From a virus, in IMG/VR virus record IMGVR_UViG_3300006802_000212, positions 1 through 39,027 of that record: a stretch of 39,027 bases of DNA. The stretch is one strand, 5' to 3'. The notes beneath the pieces were generated by a model. That model searched no databases. It was not told the DNA's origin and worked only from the letters and a program-made list of their open reading frames with translations. Below, piece by piece: positions 1-10,202 of the stretch. The position numbers were made by a program, and so were the translations under genes. Each line of letters begins with the position of its first letter. Within the stretch, counting starts at the first letter, position 1.

Positions 1-3000
1 AAAGTCTTCGCTAGGTAGTAACTTTCTAATGTTTTGTTCGTACTGCTTTTTTAATTCTTTTAGTGGGTCCAGCTTATCATTGATGTACCTAGTTATCATT
101 CCTAATAAACCCGGTTCATTATAGTAGAAACTTCCCTCTAAGCCTTGTTTTATACTATATGGATGGTCCTTGTCAGCAGCAGCTTTTTTAGGGTCGTGCT
201 CCATCAGTATTTTATCTGGCTTACCACCAGTGTCTGGAAAAAGCTTTTTATGTGTTTCAAACTGCCAATCTTTTGGTGCTTTTCTACCATCCCATTTAGC
301 TCTACCAACTTCTACAAAACCATAGAGCTCCATCTCTGCTACTTGGTCACCATCAAATACAGACATTGTAATTTTATCTGCACCCATTCTTTGAGCTTTT
401 CTTATGGCACTACGCATTACTTCAGATTGAGTAATGTCACCACCACCGTGAAAAACAGATTTAACTTCTACTTCACTTGAGCCATCTTTGTTTTGTTTTA
501 ATAATAGTGCTGCTCCAGCCTTACCGTCCTCTGACATAACCATAGTCGGAGTGACTGTAGTTTCACCTTTATTTATTTTATAAGGTCTTTGATATTTAGC
601 TGGACCATCTACCTCTACTTGATAGCCAGTCTCATCTTGAGCTTTGTGTTGATTTAGATTATCTACGAATGCACCAGCTTTACCAGAATCTAAAACTGGG
701 ACTTGTGGTACTTCTTTCGTAAGTGGATTGGATCGCTTTTTGGGAGCCTCTTCAGTGTTCTCTGTGTCAGTACTTCCGCTAGGTCCAGTTCCATCTGATT
801 TTTTATTATCGGTCTTTGCAAATCCGACTCTCTCTTCCGGAAACTCTTCCTCGCTAGTTGTAGCAGTGTCATCAGATACGACTTCTTCAGACCTTTCGTC
901 TGCTCTAAGTTCTTCATCTGTTCTAATACGTCTCTGTGTACTTTCATTAAATACTCCGTTTGAATTTACCAATGATTCTGCAACAGTCAAATAATCTGAC
1001 ATTGATACGTCTGAGCCTACAGTCCCATAGGATGCAAACATAGATTTAGACATATACCACACTAATGCTTGAACATCAGCTACGCTATAATTTTCGCCAG
1101 TCTGTTTGTTAAACTCTTGCTGAACCTCTACCATTATATCTCTGTAGATTTTTATTCTTTTTCTCTGGCCATTATCTACCTTATCTACTCTAGCTAAATT
1201 TAGATTATCTGCCCAGTCTGTTCTGGTTGGTCCTTTGTCTTTAGCTCTCTTCAATGAATAATTAATCTGAGACATTGATTTATTATCAAATGGTATACCT
1301 AGATGCATACTTATCTCTCTTAACATCCAGAGGTCTATAGTAGCTATATTATCTACACCAGATAGATTAAGAGTAAATGCACCAACTTTAGGACCAAACA
1401 TTTCTGCACCATATACTTTTTCATCTAAAGTGGCCCAGCCTAAACTACCTTGTATCTTGCCATTTTTATCTAATTTGGAATCACCTATTCCCATTTTAAA
1501 TAATTCATCTCTTAATTCTTTACCAGTCATTTCTTGAGATAGAAAATCCATTGCTGCTCTATACCCACCTTTATGTGCTGCTATAGTTTTAAAAGTATTT
1601 ATCTGTTTTGTTACGGCCTCAGAAGTTTTTGTATCAGCTGGGAAACCTTTATCAATCATAAATTCATTAATTGCATTTTTAAGGTTAGCCTCTGGTGCTT
1701 GAGATGGACTTGTAACACCTACTAGAAAAGTAAAGAACGCTCTCTCATCACTATTGTTTAATTCTGGAAAATCGTTCTCAGCTAAAAGATTTAAGGTCTG
1801 TTCAAATCTATCACCGTACCAAGTAGATGCAAACTCTACTAATTCACTGTTTGAGGGGTTACTAAACCACTCTACTAAATCACCAACAAGCGTTGTTCTA
1901 CCTCTCTCTTTAGCTCGTTTTAAAAACTGGGGAGAGACTTTACCTTTTCTATTATACTTAATTGGTTTTACACCATACTTATCAAGTATCTGATTTGTTC
2001 TAGCTACAATAGTATCTACTACTTTTACTGCTCTAGGATTACCAGTACTAGTTTTACCAGCATCAACAAATTCTCTTACCATTGGGTCGCTGCCTTTTAC
2101 GACTGGACCATCTTTCTTCATTTTTATAGGCGGTAATGAACCACCTTTAGAATCTGGCATCTGCCTTGTTAGTGCACCAAAAGTAGCAATGGTAAATACT
2201 TCTACTCCAAAATCTTCAGCAGTTGGTATAACGATCTCGGAAAATTCAGTTTCCCATTTTTTAGTTTCATTGTTAAATAACTGAAAACCCGGTTTGATTT
2301 CCATTCCGGCTTGGTCAACTCCTAATAAACCTATTGTTATATCACCAGCTCGTTCTTCCATTATTTCTGGAACGATACCGTTAATATTTGCATTCTCTAA
2401 AAATGAAAATAACTTACTAGGCGGTATGTCTGGATTTTTCTTTTGAAGTGACTTAAATAAAGCACCTCTAAATACTTGACCTAATATACCTTTCTGGTCT
2501 TTACTAAAATTAAAATGGTCAAATGCACCACCTAATCTTTCGCTAAGACCTTGTATAACGGCAGTACCTACGGCACTGGTCCAAGCATCAGCATCCTTTT
2601 TAGGGTTACCAAAATTCAAATACTTGATACCCATCTTACCTTTGTCTGGGCCTCTTTGTATTTCAGCTACCTCAAGACCTATTAATTCTTGTCCTCTGAT
2701 TCTATGCTCATTAACATTTCTCCAAGTACTTAATCCGGTTCCAGCTGGATTTACTGCTAGTACGGATTCACCAACTAAAGCTCCAGTACCTTTTTTAGTA
2801 GCATTTGCCAGCTTGTCTCTAAATGATTTAGAGTTAACGGTAGTAAACGCTTTACGCATTCTTGGAAACATTTTAAATAATACGTTTGCCCCAGCTCTTT
2901 GTGCAGTGTTACCAACACCCCTACCAAGCATAAAATCAAACATTAATGCAAAGCTCTCGGCAACTTTATATTTGACATCTTTATTAGCTGCTTGAGCATC

Positions 3001-3843
3001 AAAGTACAGAGCAACATCTCTAATCATCTCAATATATTCTGGAGTCTGTAGGTCCATAGGACTAGCAGCATCAAGGGCCTCAATTTTATCAGATAGTTGA
3101 GCTAACTTTCTTATGCCTAGTACATTGCCATAAAAAGGTATAGATTCAGCAAATGACCTACTAGGATGGTCCCTTATAAAAAAATCACCCATATCAAGAT
3201 TTTCTACATATTTAGATTTACCAGCAAAGTATAAATAAGCATCTTCATAGTCCATTGAGCCGTCTTTAATAAATGCATCAACTTCCTTAGTAACATCCAT
3301 ATTCCTATCTTGGAACTCTGCAATGATTCTATCTCTATTTTCTGTTAGATTATCTTTCCTTATTTTTCTTCTGGTTGCTTTCTCTACATCATCAAGGTTG
3401 GCATCATCGTCCATTCTTTCTTGACGTTTTAATTGTATAAATAATTGAGATAAGGCACTTAAAGTTTCTTTTCTATCGTACTCTTTTTTGTTGTCGTTAA
3501 GTGTTCTAACTATACGTCTTTCAGCTCGCTCACGATCCGCTTGATTAGCGATAACTTTAGGCGGTGTATAATTAGGTGTATTTATTTTTATACCAGCGGA
3601 ATCTCTTTCTCGTAAATCTTGAACAAGGTCAGCTGGTAGTAACATTAACTCATCTGGAGTTAGGTCCTCACCCAGAGAAAGTTTCTCCATCATTTTTTTA
3701 GCCGTTAGTTTATATGGCTCAAATATATCTAGCTCTGGTGCTTTTGTTTCATCAACACCAGTAAAATCATCAAGTTTTTCTTTGATGGTTTTTTCGCCAA
3801 ACCACGAATCTAAACGGTCTTTAAGTGTACGTTTTTCGGACAT
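1..3843 (-). CDS. Giant ejected virion protein, N-terminal 1,281 residues (continues at 39027)
   Basis: The ATG at 3843 opens a frame with no stop down to base 1. The frame re-enters at 39027 in the same phase and ends at 36907, giving about 1,987 residues. This size, and its place after tail and ejection-type genes, fit an internal virion protein delivered with the DNA. Seen in this part: a charged helical N-terminus (1-300); a Gly/Glu region ending in the motif VPEIMEERAGD (about 490-500); a segment around 802-850 (FGPKVGAFTLNLSG) and 916-935 (SVADVQALVWYM) that resembles domains of phage polyvalent proteins; a Ser/Thr/Glu-rich linker (about 960-1045); and a segment at 1122-1181 resembling the second half of a GNAT acetyltransferase (VMRSAIRKAQRMGADKI, then LYGFVEVGR) without a clear acetyl-CoA loop. 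Domain names are by eye. The start overlaps the stop region of the upstream gene. Confidence 0.85.
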   Translation of the reverse strand, partial: MSEKRTLKDRLDSWFGEKTIKEKLDDFTGVDETKAPELDIFEPYKLTAKKMMEKLSLGEDLTPDELMLLPADLVQDLRERDSAGIKINTPNYTPPKVIANQADRERAERRIVRTLNDNKKEYDRKETLSALSQLFIQLKRQERMDDDANLDDVEKATRRKIRKDNLTENRDRIIAEFQDRNMDVTKEVDAFIKDGSMDYEDAYLYFAGKSKYVENLDMGDFFIRDHPSRSFAESIPFYGNVLGIRKLAQLSDKIEALDAASPMDLQTPEYIEMIRDVALYFDAQAANKDVKYKVAESFALMFDFMLGRGVGNTAQRAGANVLFKMFPRMRKAFTTVNSKSFRDKLANATKKGTGALVGESVLAVNPAGTGLSTWRNVNEHRIRGQELIGLEVAEIQRGPDKGKMGIKYLNFGNPKKDADAWTSAVGTAVIQGLSERLGGAFDHFNFSKDQKGILGQVFRGALFKSLQKKNPDIPPSKLFSFLENANINGIVPEIMEERAGDITIGLLGVDQAGMEIKPGFQLFNNETKKWETEFSEIVIPTAEDFGVEVFTIATFGALTRQMPDSKGGSLPPIKMKKDGPVVKGSDPMVREFVDAGKTSTGNPRAVKVVDTIVARTNQILDKYGVKPIKYNRKGKVSPQFLKRAKERGRTTLVGDLVEWFSNPSNSELVEFASTWYGDRFEQTLNLLAENDFPELNNSDERAFFTFLVGVTSPSQAPEANLKNAINEFMIDKGFPADTKTSEAVTKQINTFKTIAAHKGGYRAAMDFLSQEMTGKELRDELFKMGIGDSKLDKNGKIQGSLGWATLDEKVYGAEMFGPKVGAFTLNLSGVDNIATIDLWMLREISMHLGIPFDNKSMSQINYSLKRAKDKGPTRTDWADNLNLARVDKVDNGQRKRIKIYRDIMVEVQQEFNKQTGENYSVADVQALVWYMSKSMFASYGTVGSDVSMSDYLTVAESLVNSNGVFNESTQRRIRTDEELRADERSEEVVSDDTATTSEEEFPEERVGFAKTDNKKSDGTGPSGSTDTENTEEAPKKRSNPLTKEVPQVPVLDSGKAGAFVDNLNQHKAQDETGYQVEVDGPAKYQRPYKINKGETTVTPTMVMSEDGKAGAALLLKQNKDGSSEVEVKSVFHGGGDITQSEVMRSAIRKAQRMGADKITMSVFDGDQVAEMELYGFVEVGRAKWDGRKAPKDWQFETHKKLFPDTGGKPDKILMEHDPKKAAADKDHPYSIKQGLEGSFYYNEPGLLGMITRYINDKLDPLKELKKQYEQNIRKLLPSEDF

Positions 3844-5063
3844 TATTTAGGTTTTTTTTGTAAAAAGTTTTTCATATTAAAACCAGCTGGATTCATATTC
3901 TGATTCTTACGACTTACTAGAGGACCAACTTGCCTTTGCATATCCCTCTGTGTATTCGCTAAAGGATTTAAACTTCTTCCAGATTTATAATTTGGATTGC
4001 GAATACCAGGGGATTGCATTAATTCCATTTCTACTTGGACATCCATTTCTTCCTCTGGAGGTGCTTGTTGCAATGCCATACCATCAAATTGTGTTTGACT
4101 CCCAGCTTTTGCTGGCATCATAAATGTTCTACCAGACTTTATATATTTACTAGTGAAGTCAGTTCCAGTCTGTGCCCAAAAAGAATCTGCACTAAATATA
4201 TTTTTTCGTGAGTCTCTAGATTGTGCAGTCTGAGCCAGTTCAAACTCTATATCTCCCAGACTTGATTTAAAAGGTCTGTACTCATAATTAAATCCACTGC
4301 TTAAAGGTTCAGCAGATATGTAGTCATCAACTTTTACTGGTGTGTAGATTTTCTTTTCTTCATCATACACGACCCCATCAAAATCATCTTTATAATTAAG
4401 GTACATATCAAAATGAATATCATCATTAGCTAACTGCTCTTTTAAAATGTCAGCTTTAAATTTTAAATCTTCACTACCTTTGTTTTTAACGTATTTGTCA
4501 ACTAAAGCAACTTCTTTGTTCTTTATTTCTGTGTAATCAGCTTGTCTATCTCTTAATAATTTTTTTATTTCTTGCTCTTCAAATCCAGCAGCTTTATAAA
4601 CATCCTCACTGATCTCGATTTTTTTATCGGGCCTTTCCATATAATCAATACTGTAATTGTAGGACCCACTACCACCAGCATCAAACATATTGTCTTCTGT
4701 AACTTTACCATCACTTGTAGCTTCAGCCATAACAAACTCTTTTGCTACTTGAGGTATGCGTTTGTAGTACTTAATATTATCTGGGTCTGATTCGTCTTTT
4801 TCATAATTGGCCCGACCAAACCTTTCTAACCTATCAAGTAAGCTACTAAGCTCTTTACGTATTTTAACTCTTTGCTCTGGTAATGTTTTAAGCAGCTCAT
4901 TGCTTTCTGTTATTTCGTTCTCAAGTTGTTCTAGTTTTAACTCATAAGCATCAATTAACTCTCTTCTATCAGACTGTCTATTAGCTCTTTTCATTGCTGC
5001 TAGTGTAAGCTGGAGTTGTAGTTTGTTATTAAAAGCTATTCTTGCTCTTTCTGCTCTGCTCAT
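3843..5063 (-). CDS. Probable internal virion/ejection protein (406 aa)
   Basis: No family recognised. The first 110 residues are strongly helical and charged (MSRAERARIAFNNK, then long E/K/L heptads), predicting a coiled coil. The middle is acidic and Asp/Tyr-rich, and the C-terminus is Met/Gln/Asn/Pro-rich with low complexity (EEEMDVQVEMELMQSPG). Its stop adjoins the start of the giant ejection protein, and its ATG overlaps the end of the 239-aa gene upstream, so the three are translationally linked. Sitting between the tail-hub genes and the giant protein is where T7 gp14/15 and P22 gp7/20 ejection proteins lie, hence the call. It could instead be a tail needle or other virion component. 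Confidence 0.6.
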   Translation of the reverse strand: MSRAERARIAFNNKLQLQLTLAAMKRANRQSDRRELIDAYELKLEQLENEITESNELLKTLPEQRVKIRKELSSLLDRLERFGRANYEKDESDPDNIKYYKRIPQVAKEFVMAEATSDGKVTEDNMFDAGGSGSYNYSIDYMERPDKKIEISEDVYKAAGFEEQEIKKLLRDRQADYTEIKNKEVALVDKYVKNKGSEDLKFKADILKEQLANDDIHFDMYLNYKDDFDGVVYDEEKKIYTPVKVDDYISAEPLSSGFNYEYRPFKSSLGDIEFELAQTAQSRDSRKNIFSADSFWAQTGTDFTSKYIKSGRTFMMPAKAGSQTQFDGMALQQAPPEEEMDVQVEMELMQSPGIRNPNYKSGRSLNPLANTQRDMQRQVGPLVSRKNQNMNPAGFNMKNFLQKKPK

Positions 5064-5779
5064 TCTTTACCACCTTTGTATATAGATAAAAGAGATTTGA
5101 TTATTGCGGTAATATCAAATACTTCAAATTCTTTTTGTGCTAAGTTCTCTAAGTCTACTAGTGCCTCATCGTCCTTACCTTGACCTAACTTAGTTGCAAT
5201 CTTTTCAACCTCTGCTCCTACTACTTCACTTTCAGCAGCTAAAGTTGCAACCTCTTGGTTTGCTTGTTGTGCTTGAGCTCCTTTGATACCAAGGTCTAAT
5301 GCACTTAGAATAAATTGAGAACCAGCTCTACGCATCTCAGCTTTTCTACCCTCTTCAAATTGTCTTCTACGCTGACCAATCTGCATATTGATAGCCTCTT
5401 TGCGTTGACTAGCTCTTTCCATAAACTGACTATTTCTATCTGCTATTTTTAAAGCTAAGTCAGCCAATTGATTGTTTGATAAGTTTTGTATTCTTTCTTG
5501 ACCAACTCTAGCAACTGAACTGTTTTCTAGACCAGCAGCAAATAGGTTAGCTCTTACTTTTTTACTAGCATCTGTTGTTTGTGCCCTAAGTTGATTAGCA
5601 GCCGTCTGCATACTTTCACCACCAGAGCCTAAAGCTGCTTGCCTACTTGCAAGATTCTTAGCTCTTCTTTCTTCTGGGGTCATTGTAAATTTTTTATTTT
5701 TAGCATTAAGCCAATCGAAAGCAGCCTTACCAGCAGTGAATGCGGTTTTAGCAGCTACTAAACTTTCTACTATAGCCAT
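5060..5779 (-). CDS. Internal core/ejection protein, T7 gp14-like in character (239 aa)
   Basis: The N-terminus (MAIVESLVAAKTAFTAGKAAFDWL) is a short Ala-rich amphipathic or weakly hydrophobic helix. A long Gln/Arg/Ala-rich helical region follows (about 45-190), with repeated NQLADLALKIADRN-type heptads and QRRRQFEEGRKAEMRR. This composition is typical of small internal core proteins of podoviruses, which are ejected and insert in the outer membrane. The gene lies directly downstream of an 80-codon gene and overlaps the next gene by four bases. Homology cannot be proved by eye. Confidence 0.55.
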   Translation of the reverse strand: MAIVESLVAAKTAFTAGKAAFDWLNAKNKKFTMTPEERRAKNLASRQAALGSGGESMQTAANQLRAQTTDASKKVRANLFAAGLENSSVARVGQERIQNLSNNQLADLALKIADRNSQFMERASQRKEAINMQIGQRRRQFEEGRKAEMRRAGSQFILSALDLGIKGAQAQQANQEVATLAAESEVVGAEVEKIATKLGQGKDDEALVDLENLAQKEFEVFDITAIIKSLLSIYKGGKE

Positions 5780-5780
5780 A

Positions 5781-6020
5781 TCAATCCTCTTCTTTCGTTA
5801 GTCTAGCAGTAAATAAAGAACCATCTTTGTTTCTAAATACTAGCTTTACATCATCTCCAGTATCTAGCATTTGAATTTCTTCTTTTCTCATATTGCCAGT
5901 GGATGGCATAGATGTAACAGTTCTTATTTTTTCTTGTTTTGTTGACTGCATCATTTCTTGAATTTTTTCTAAGTTATGTAAGGTTGCATCTAATATATCT
6001 GGGTCATCGTACTTAGCCAT
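5781..6020 (-). CDS. Small structural-operon protein, unknown function (79 aa)
   Basis: The start chosen is the ATG at 6020 (MAKYDDPDILDATL), which overlaps the last codons of the 561-aa gene by eight bases. An in-frame upstream ATG at 6029 lies further inside that gene. The protein is charged, with a Met/Gln-rich helix and a C-terminal segment that looks beta-rich (DDVKLVFRNKDGSLFTARL). It has no recognised domain. Its position between the tail-hub protein and the ejection proteins suggests a minor virion or assembly protein. Confidence 0.6.
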   Translation of the reverse strand: MAKYDDPDILDATLHNLEKIQEMMQSTKQEKIRTVTSMPSTGNMRKEEIQMLDTGDDVKLVFRNKDGSLFTARLTKEED

Positions 6021-7698
6021 AACTAACACTCACTTTACTTATTTCTAATACATCATCTCTTGAGCCATTAGATTGTATTTCTAGCTCAAAGAACTTTGCT
6101 CTTACACCAATAACCTTAGTCACTGTTTTTGGCTGAACTACTTCATTCTCTGCTTGAGTGCGGTCAAATGTAATTGTTTTAGTAGAGCTGCCATTTTCAG
6201 TAATTACTTTTACATAAATTGGATTGTAGGATTGATAAGTCATTGTTATGGTCCTAACCATACCCGGCCTATCTTGAGTACTTACTTGATATCTTTTTGT
6301 TTTATATTGATAAAAATTTCTAATACCGAAATCTGATTTTGCAATTAGGTTAAACTGCTTAGTAATAGAAGATTGAAATTGCAGCTTAGTATTTATAATT
6401 GAATCAGAATACATTACTTTAGCTAATGTAGTAGCCTTTCCACCACCACCAGTGGCAGACACATCACTTAAAAATTTATAGGTCCACCAAGGATTGAGTT
6501 CGCCATTTATCTGTTCGTTGCAATCAGCAGAGTACTGTCTATCTAAACACCAAGGGTCATCTAATTTTTCACCAGTCATTATATCTGGGTTTGTTGCACC
6601 TATGGACCCATAACCAGCATCAAGCTCTGACCAGTAATGTGGGTTATCATAGAAATACTCTCCGTTTTGACTAGAAAAATCCAGAGAAGTTTTTACATAT
6701 ATTGGAAATTGTGCAGAGGTTGCCTCAAACTTTGTCACATAGCTGCCTAAAAATCTACCAGCTAAATCAAACCCCTCTGTTTCTGGTGTAAGCATTATAG
6801 TTTCAATACCAACTTGAGCACCACCACCATCTGTAAACTGAAAGGTAATCTGGCCATAATAATCACCAAAACTATTTGGTGTATATCCTAATTCACTTGC
6901 CCCACCAGTTCTAAAACCTTGGGCATCAATAAATATTTGAAATGCTTTTTTATTATTACTGTCAACAGTATCGATTAGAAGTTTGTTTATACCGGGTCTT
7001 ACACTCCATTGAGGTGCATTAGTGTAGGTTTTATTACCATCAACTCTCTCATCATTTGGAGTTTGTAACTCTTTTATGTAGTACATATAAATGTCACTAC
7101 TTCCTTGTAATTCAGCTAGTCTACCATCTTGCGTTACTGCTTGAGTTCTTTTGTTTCTAACTCCTTGATTTTGAAACATCGTAAAATTAACTGTATCACC
7201 AACTGCTAAACCCTTTACAAGATCATACTTTCCTTGGTCAGTCCAAGTACTACTTATTTCTATTTGATACGTATCATTAAATCTTTGTGTCTTTGTTTGA
7301 GTGCCGCCAAGGTTTTCCCCATAGATAAACATCATATTTGACCTTTCATCTGTATGGGCATCTCCCTCAATATCAGCTAAAGGGGTATCATTCTCACTAT
7401 ATTCTAAGCTATGCTGATATGTTGGATACTTAATAAATGTACCAGATGAGTTTCTAACTGCTAAATCAATAACATCTAAATGGCCTTTTAATGAAACAAT
7501 ATATTGAGCGTTGCTACTATCATCGGTCACTTTTAGAGCCTTGTAATTACCGTAGTTAGAATAATCAACTGCGGTTCCATCAGCTAAAGTAAGTGATTCA
7601 TTTTTAAGTAAAACAACAGTTGCGTTACTTATGGATTGTTCTCCATCTGAATCTGCTCCACCTATGTTAATCTGATTTGTATTTGTACTTGCTGCCAT
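6013..7698 (-). CDS. Probable tail/virion structural protein (561 aa)
   Basis: The sequence is beta-rich and Asn/Ser/Thr/Gly-rich (INIGGADSDGEQSISNATVV at the start, GDYYGQITFQFTDGGGAQ in the middle), typical of phage tail or head-decoration proteins. It has few Cys and no catalytic motif. The gene directly follows the tail-hub gene (ends abut at 7698), and both face leftward in the late operon. The N-terminal 100 residues look like an Ig-like or beta-sandwich decoration domain, while the C-terminal 150 residues carry alternating hydrophobic strands. The exact role (nozzle, accessory hub or appendage) cannot be assigned from sequence alone. Confidence 0.6.
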   Translation of the reverse strand: MAASTNTNQINIGGADSDGEQSISNATVVLLKNESLTLADGTAVDYSNYGNYKALKVTDDSSNAQYIVSLKGHLDVIDLAVRNSSGTFIKYPTYQHSLEYSENDTPLADIEGDAHTDERSNMMFIYGENLGGTQTKTQRFNDTYQIEISSTWTDQGKYDLVKGLAVGDTVNFTMFQNQGVRNKRTQAVTQDGRLAELQGSSDIYMYYIKELQTPNDERVDGNKTYTNAPQWSVRPGINKLLIDTVDSNNKKAFQIFIDAQGFRTGGASELGYTPNSFGDYYGQITFQFTDGGGAQVGIETIMLTPETEGFDLAGRFLGSYVTKFEATSAQFPIYVKTSLDFSSQNGEYFYDNPHYWSELDAGYGSIGATNPDIMTGEKLDDPWCLDRQYSADCNEQINGELNPWWTYKFLSDVSATGGGGKATTLAKVMYSDSIINTKLQFQSSITKQFNLIAKSDFGIRNFYQYKTKRYQVSTQDRPGMVRTITMTYQSYNPIYVKVITENGSSTKTITFDRTQAENEVVQPKTVTKVIGVRAKFFELEIQSNGSRDDVLEISKVSVSYG

Positions 7699-10202
7699 TA
7701 TCTCGCTAAAGGATTACTTAGTATTTCACTGTTGTTATAAAATACTGGTTCATTATCAAAATCTTCTATCATATTATCTAACAACCTACCGTATGCTCTA
7801 CTAGTCCAAGTCACATCACCTTTAAGTAAGTGAAGTAAAAATACAAGGTTCGTACCACCAACTAAATCAGATGAGCCAAACTGCCAGTACAAGATACCTT
7901 TTTTCTGATTGTAGATTGTCTTTGTTTTTCTTCTAGCAGTGATAGATAAGTCTGTATACATATCGTTTATTGGCTCACTAATTGGTACAAGTTGGCCTTG
8001 AGCACTTAGGTAGTAACAACTATCCTCACTGGCAAAAAATATTCTATCTTTTATTTTTATTATACTGTCTGTTGCTAAACATCCTACCTTATTACTGATA
8101 GTTGATAGGACCCAAGTATCTGGAGAGCTGCCTCTCATATTTAGGCTATGAATACTGCTTGTTGTAAATATTAATAGGTCACCACCCATATCACTAAAAC
8201 CAATTATTCTACCACCAAGGTCGCTAGTAATCTGTAGGAAATTAGCAGATGGTAAAACATCTGGCATTCCTACTTCACTGTATAAAACAAAATTCTTACG
8301 TTGCTCTTCATCTGCATCTCCAAGATTTAGAGTTACATCACCAACAAATCTTCGGCCCATAAATTCGTGAGATACTTCGTAGCCGTGATTTATTTTATCG
8401 TTTGGATATGGATGTCCCTCGAATGTTACTGGGTCCACATCATAAATAAAAATTTCTGCATAAGTAGTTTTGTTTGTGGAATCATCTCTGTTATCGGTTC
8501 TCCAATTCCAGTATATAGGCTCATTAGTTCTGTAAATATAACTATCTGCTGGTCCAGCACTGAGTTTATAGCTTGCCCATAATGAGTCACCAGTAAGTCT
8601 ACAAGCGTGATAATAATAAGATGTGCCACTGGCATTAACGTGTCTATGTAAATAGCTTTCTACAATACAATCGATAACCGTTGCATCAGCTTGTTTTTGA
8701 ATAATACAGTTTTTATAAAAGCCATCGCCATCTGTTTTATTTCCGGGTACTAATATCCACATTTCTCCACCAATAGCTTTTACACCACTGTTGTATATGG
8801 TCCCAGCTCCGCTGCCTATAGCTGCACTGTTTTGAGTTATGGCCCAACTGCCGTAATAATCTGGAACAAAATTAGCACCAGTATCAACGTCCACTTCATA
8901 AATACCGTAGGTGTCATCGTGACTAGTTATTCCTAAACTAAATTCTTCTAATTCACTATCACCAGTTGAATCGTGATAGTATTTAAAATAAGCACTAGTT
9001 ATTGAGCTTATTGTAGATGAATACCTACTACTATCTAATGTAACAAATTCATCATAAGTAAGTGGTTTAATCTGATTAGCATTAAGACTTACTCTATTCA
9101 TATCAGACTCTGACCTATCTATCCGATATGTGCCAACTCTACGAAGTGCAGATTTTTCTCTGGTCCGTAAAAAATTATCAGCAGAATTACTTCTATATAA
9201 ATTGAAACCAGTTACTCTTGGGTTGTATGTAGCTGACCTAATTGTAGATGAGTTTCCGTCATTGGTAGCAATGTTATACTCAAAGCTTACTTTAGCGGCC
9301 ATTGCTCTTGGTCGTGATCTGGCTTGACTCTTAACGGTCTTTAAACGTGTAAAGGTAGAATTACCTAATGGTCCTACTTGTACACCGTCATACACTAATG
9401 CTAAAGCATATTCGTGAGTATAAAAGCTAGTATTTACAGTAGCAGAATCATATGCAATGTTTCCAGCCATTGCTCCATCAGCCACTTTAAATGTAGTGCT
9501 TTGGTCAGTACGCTCAAGACCTCTTTCTTTTGCTGATGTAGAATCAATTTTTACTTCAAAATCCTCATCAATATCACTAGCAAACTCACTACGTTTAAAA
9601 ACACCTTTTATATAATTGTTTCTAGGATATGCAATATCCATAAAATAACCAGAGTTAGATGAGGTTAATACATATGAGCTACTACCAGTAGCAGTCTTTA
9701 GACTGTTCCATCGGCCACCAGTACCTTGAGAATAACCCCAAAAATCTCTAAGATTTACGTGTTGAACTTGTACTGGGTTAGTGCCACTATGTGCAGCAAT
9801 TCTAACAATATTACCATCACTATTAAAATGATGATGGGATTTGTGTATGCTTGTACTAGCAACAACTTCACCAAGTTTTAACTGATTGTTTGAGCTATCT
9901 GTTACATCTCTAAATTGAAAATAATCAAATGCATAATTACTTCCAGAAAGGTATAGACCGTTGTTATCTCTAAGCCAAATTATCTTTTGAAAGTCACCAT
10001 TAGAAAAGTCAACCCAATAGAATAACGAATCATATACTACTTCATCTGATGAGAACTTAATTGCATACTCATCATTTGCTTTTAGTAAACCTACTTTTGA
10101 AATATCAAAATTGATATTCTTTTGGCTTATGTCTTCACGTATGTCTTTGGGGTCAGCATTGGATACAATGCCACCGAATAAATCAATATCTATATAATTC
10201 AT
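7698..10202 (-). CDS. Tail hub / nozzle protein, P22 gp10 or T7 gp12 type (834 aa)
   Basis: The protein is large and beta-rich. It opens with MNYIDIDLFGGIVSNADP and ends with propeller-like motifs (GGDLLIFTTSSIHSLNMRG, KDRIFFASEDSCYYLSAQG) typical of podovirus hub proteins. In the family this protein forms the tail tube below the head-tail adaptor. Position supports this: it starts immediately downstream of the adaptor gene (four-base overlap at 10199-10202) and precedes the ejection genes. Length is close to that of T7 gp12. Homology to a named family was judged from pattern and order, not alignment. Confidence 0.65.
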   Translation of the reverse strand: MNYIDIDLFGGIVSNADPKDIREDISQKNINFDISKVGLLKANDEYAIKFSSDEVVYDSLFYWVDFSNGDFQKIIWLRDNNGLYLSGSNYAFDYFQFRDVTDSSNNQLKLGEVVASTSIHKSHHHFNSDGNIVRIAAHSGTNPVQVQHVNLRDFWGYSQGTGGRWNSLKTATGSSSYVLTSSNSGYFMDIAYPRNNYIKGVFKRSEFASDIDEDFEVKIDSTSAKERGLERTDQSTTFKVADGAMAGNIAYDSATVNTSFYTHEYALALVYDGVQVGPLGNSTFTRLKTVKSQARSRPRAMAAKVSFEYNIATNDGNSSTIRSATYNPRVTGFNLYRSNSADNFLRTREKSALRRVGTYRIDRSESDMNRVSLNANQIKPLTYDEFVTLDSSRYSSTISSITSAYFKYYHDSTGDSELEEFSLGITSHDDTYGIYEVDVDTGANFVPDYYGSWAITQNSAAIGSGAGTIYNSGVKAIGGEMWILVPGNKTDGDGFYKNCIIQKQADATVIDCIVESYLHRHVNASGTSYYYHACRLTGDSLWASYKLSAGPADSYIYRTNEPIYWNWRTDNRDDSTNKTTYAEIFIYDVDPVTFEGHPYPNDKINHGYEVSHEFMGRRFVGDVTLNLGDADEEQRKNFVLYSEVGMPDVLPSANFLQITSDLGGRIIGFSDMGGDLLIFTTSSIHSLNMRGSSPDTWVLSTISNKVGCLATDSIIKIKDRIFFASEDSCYYLSAQGQLVPISEPINDMYTDLSITARRKTKTIYNQKKGILYWQFGSSDLVGGTNLVFLLHLLKGDVTWTSRAYGRLLDNMIEDFDNEPVFYNNSEILSNPLAR

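Noticed and set aside
145-480. 111-codon plus-strand frame at the left edge.
   Set aside because: It is the exact antisense of the giant ejection-protein frame, with no RBS and a composition typical of antisense translation.
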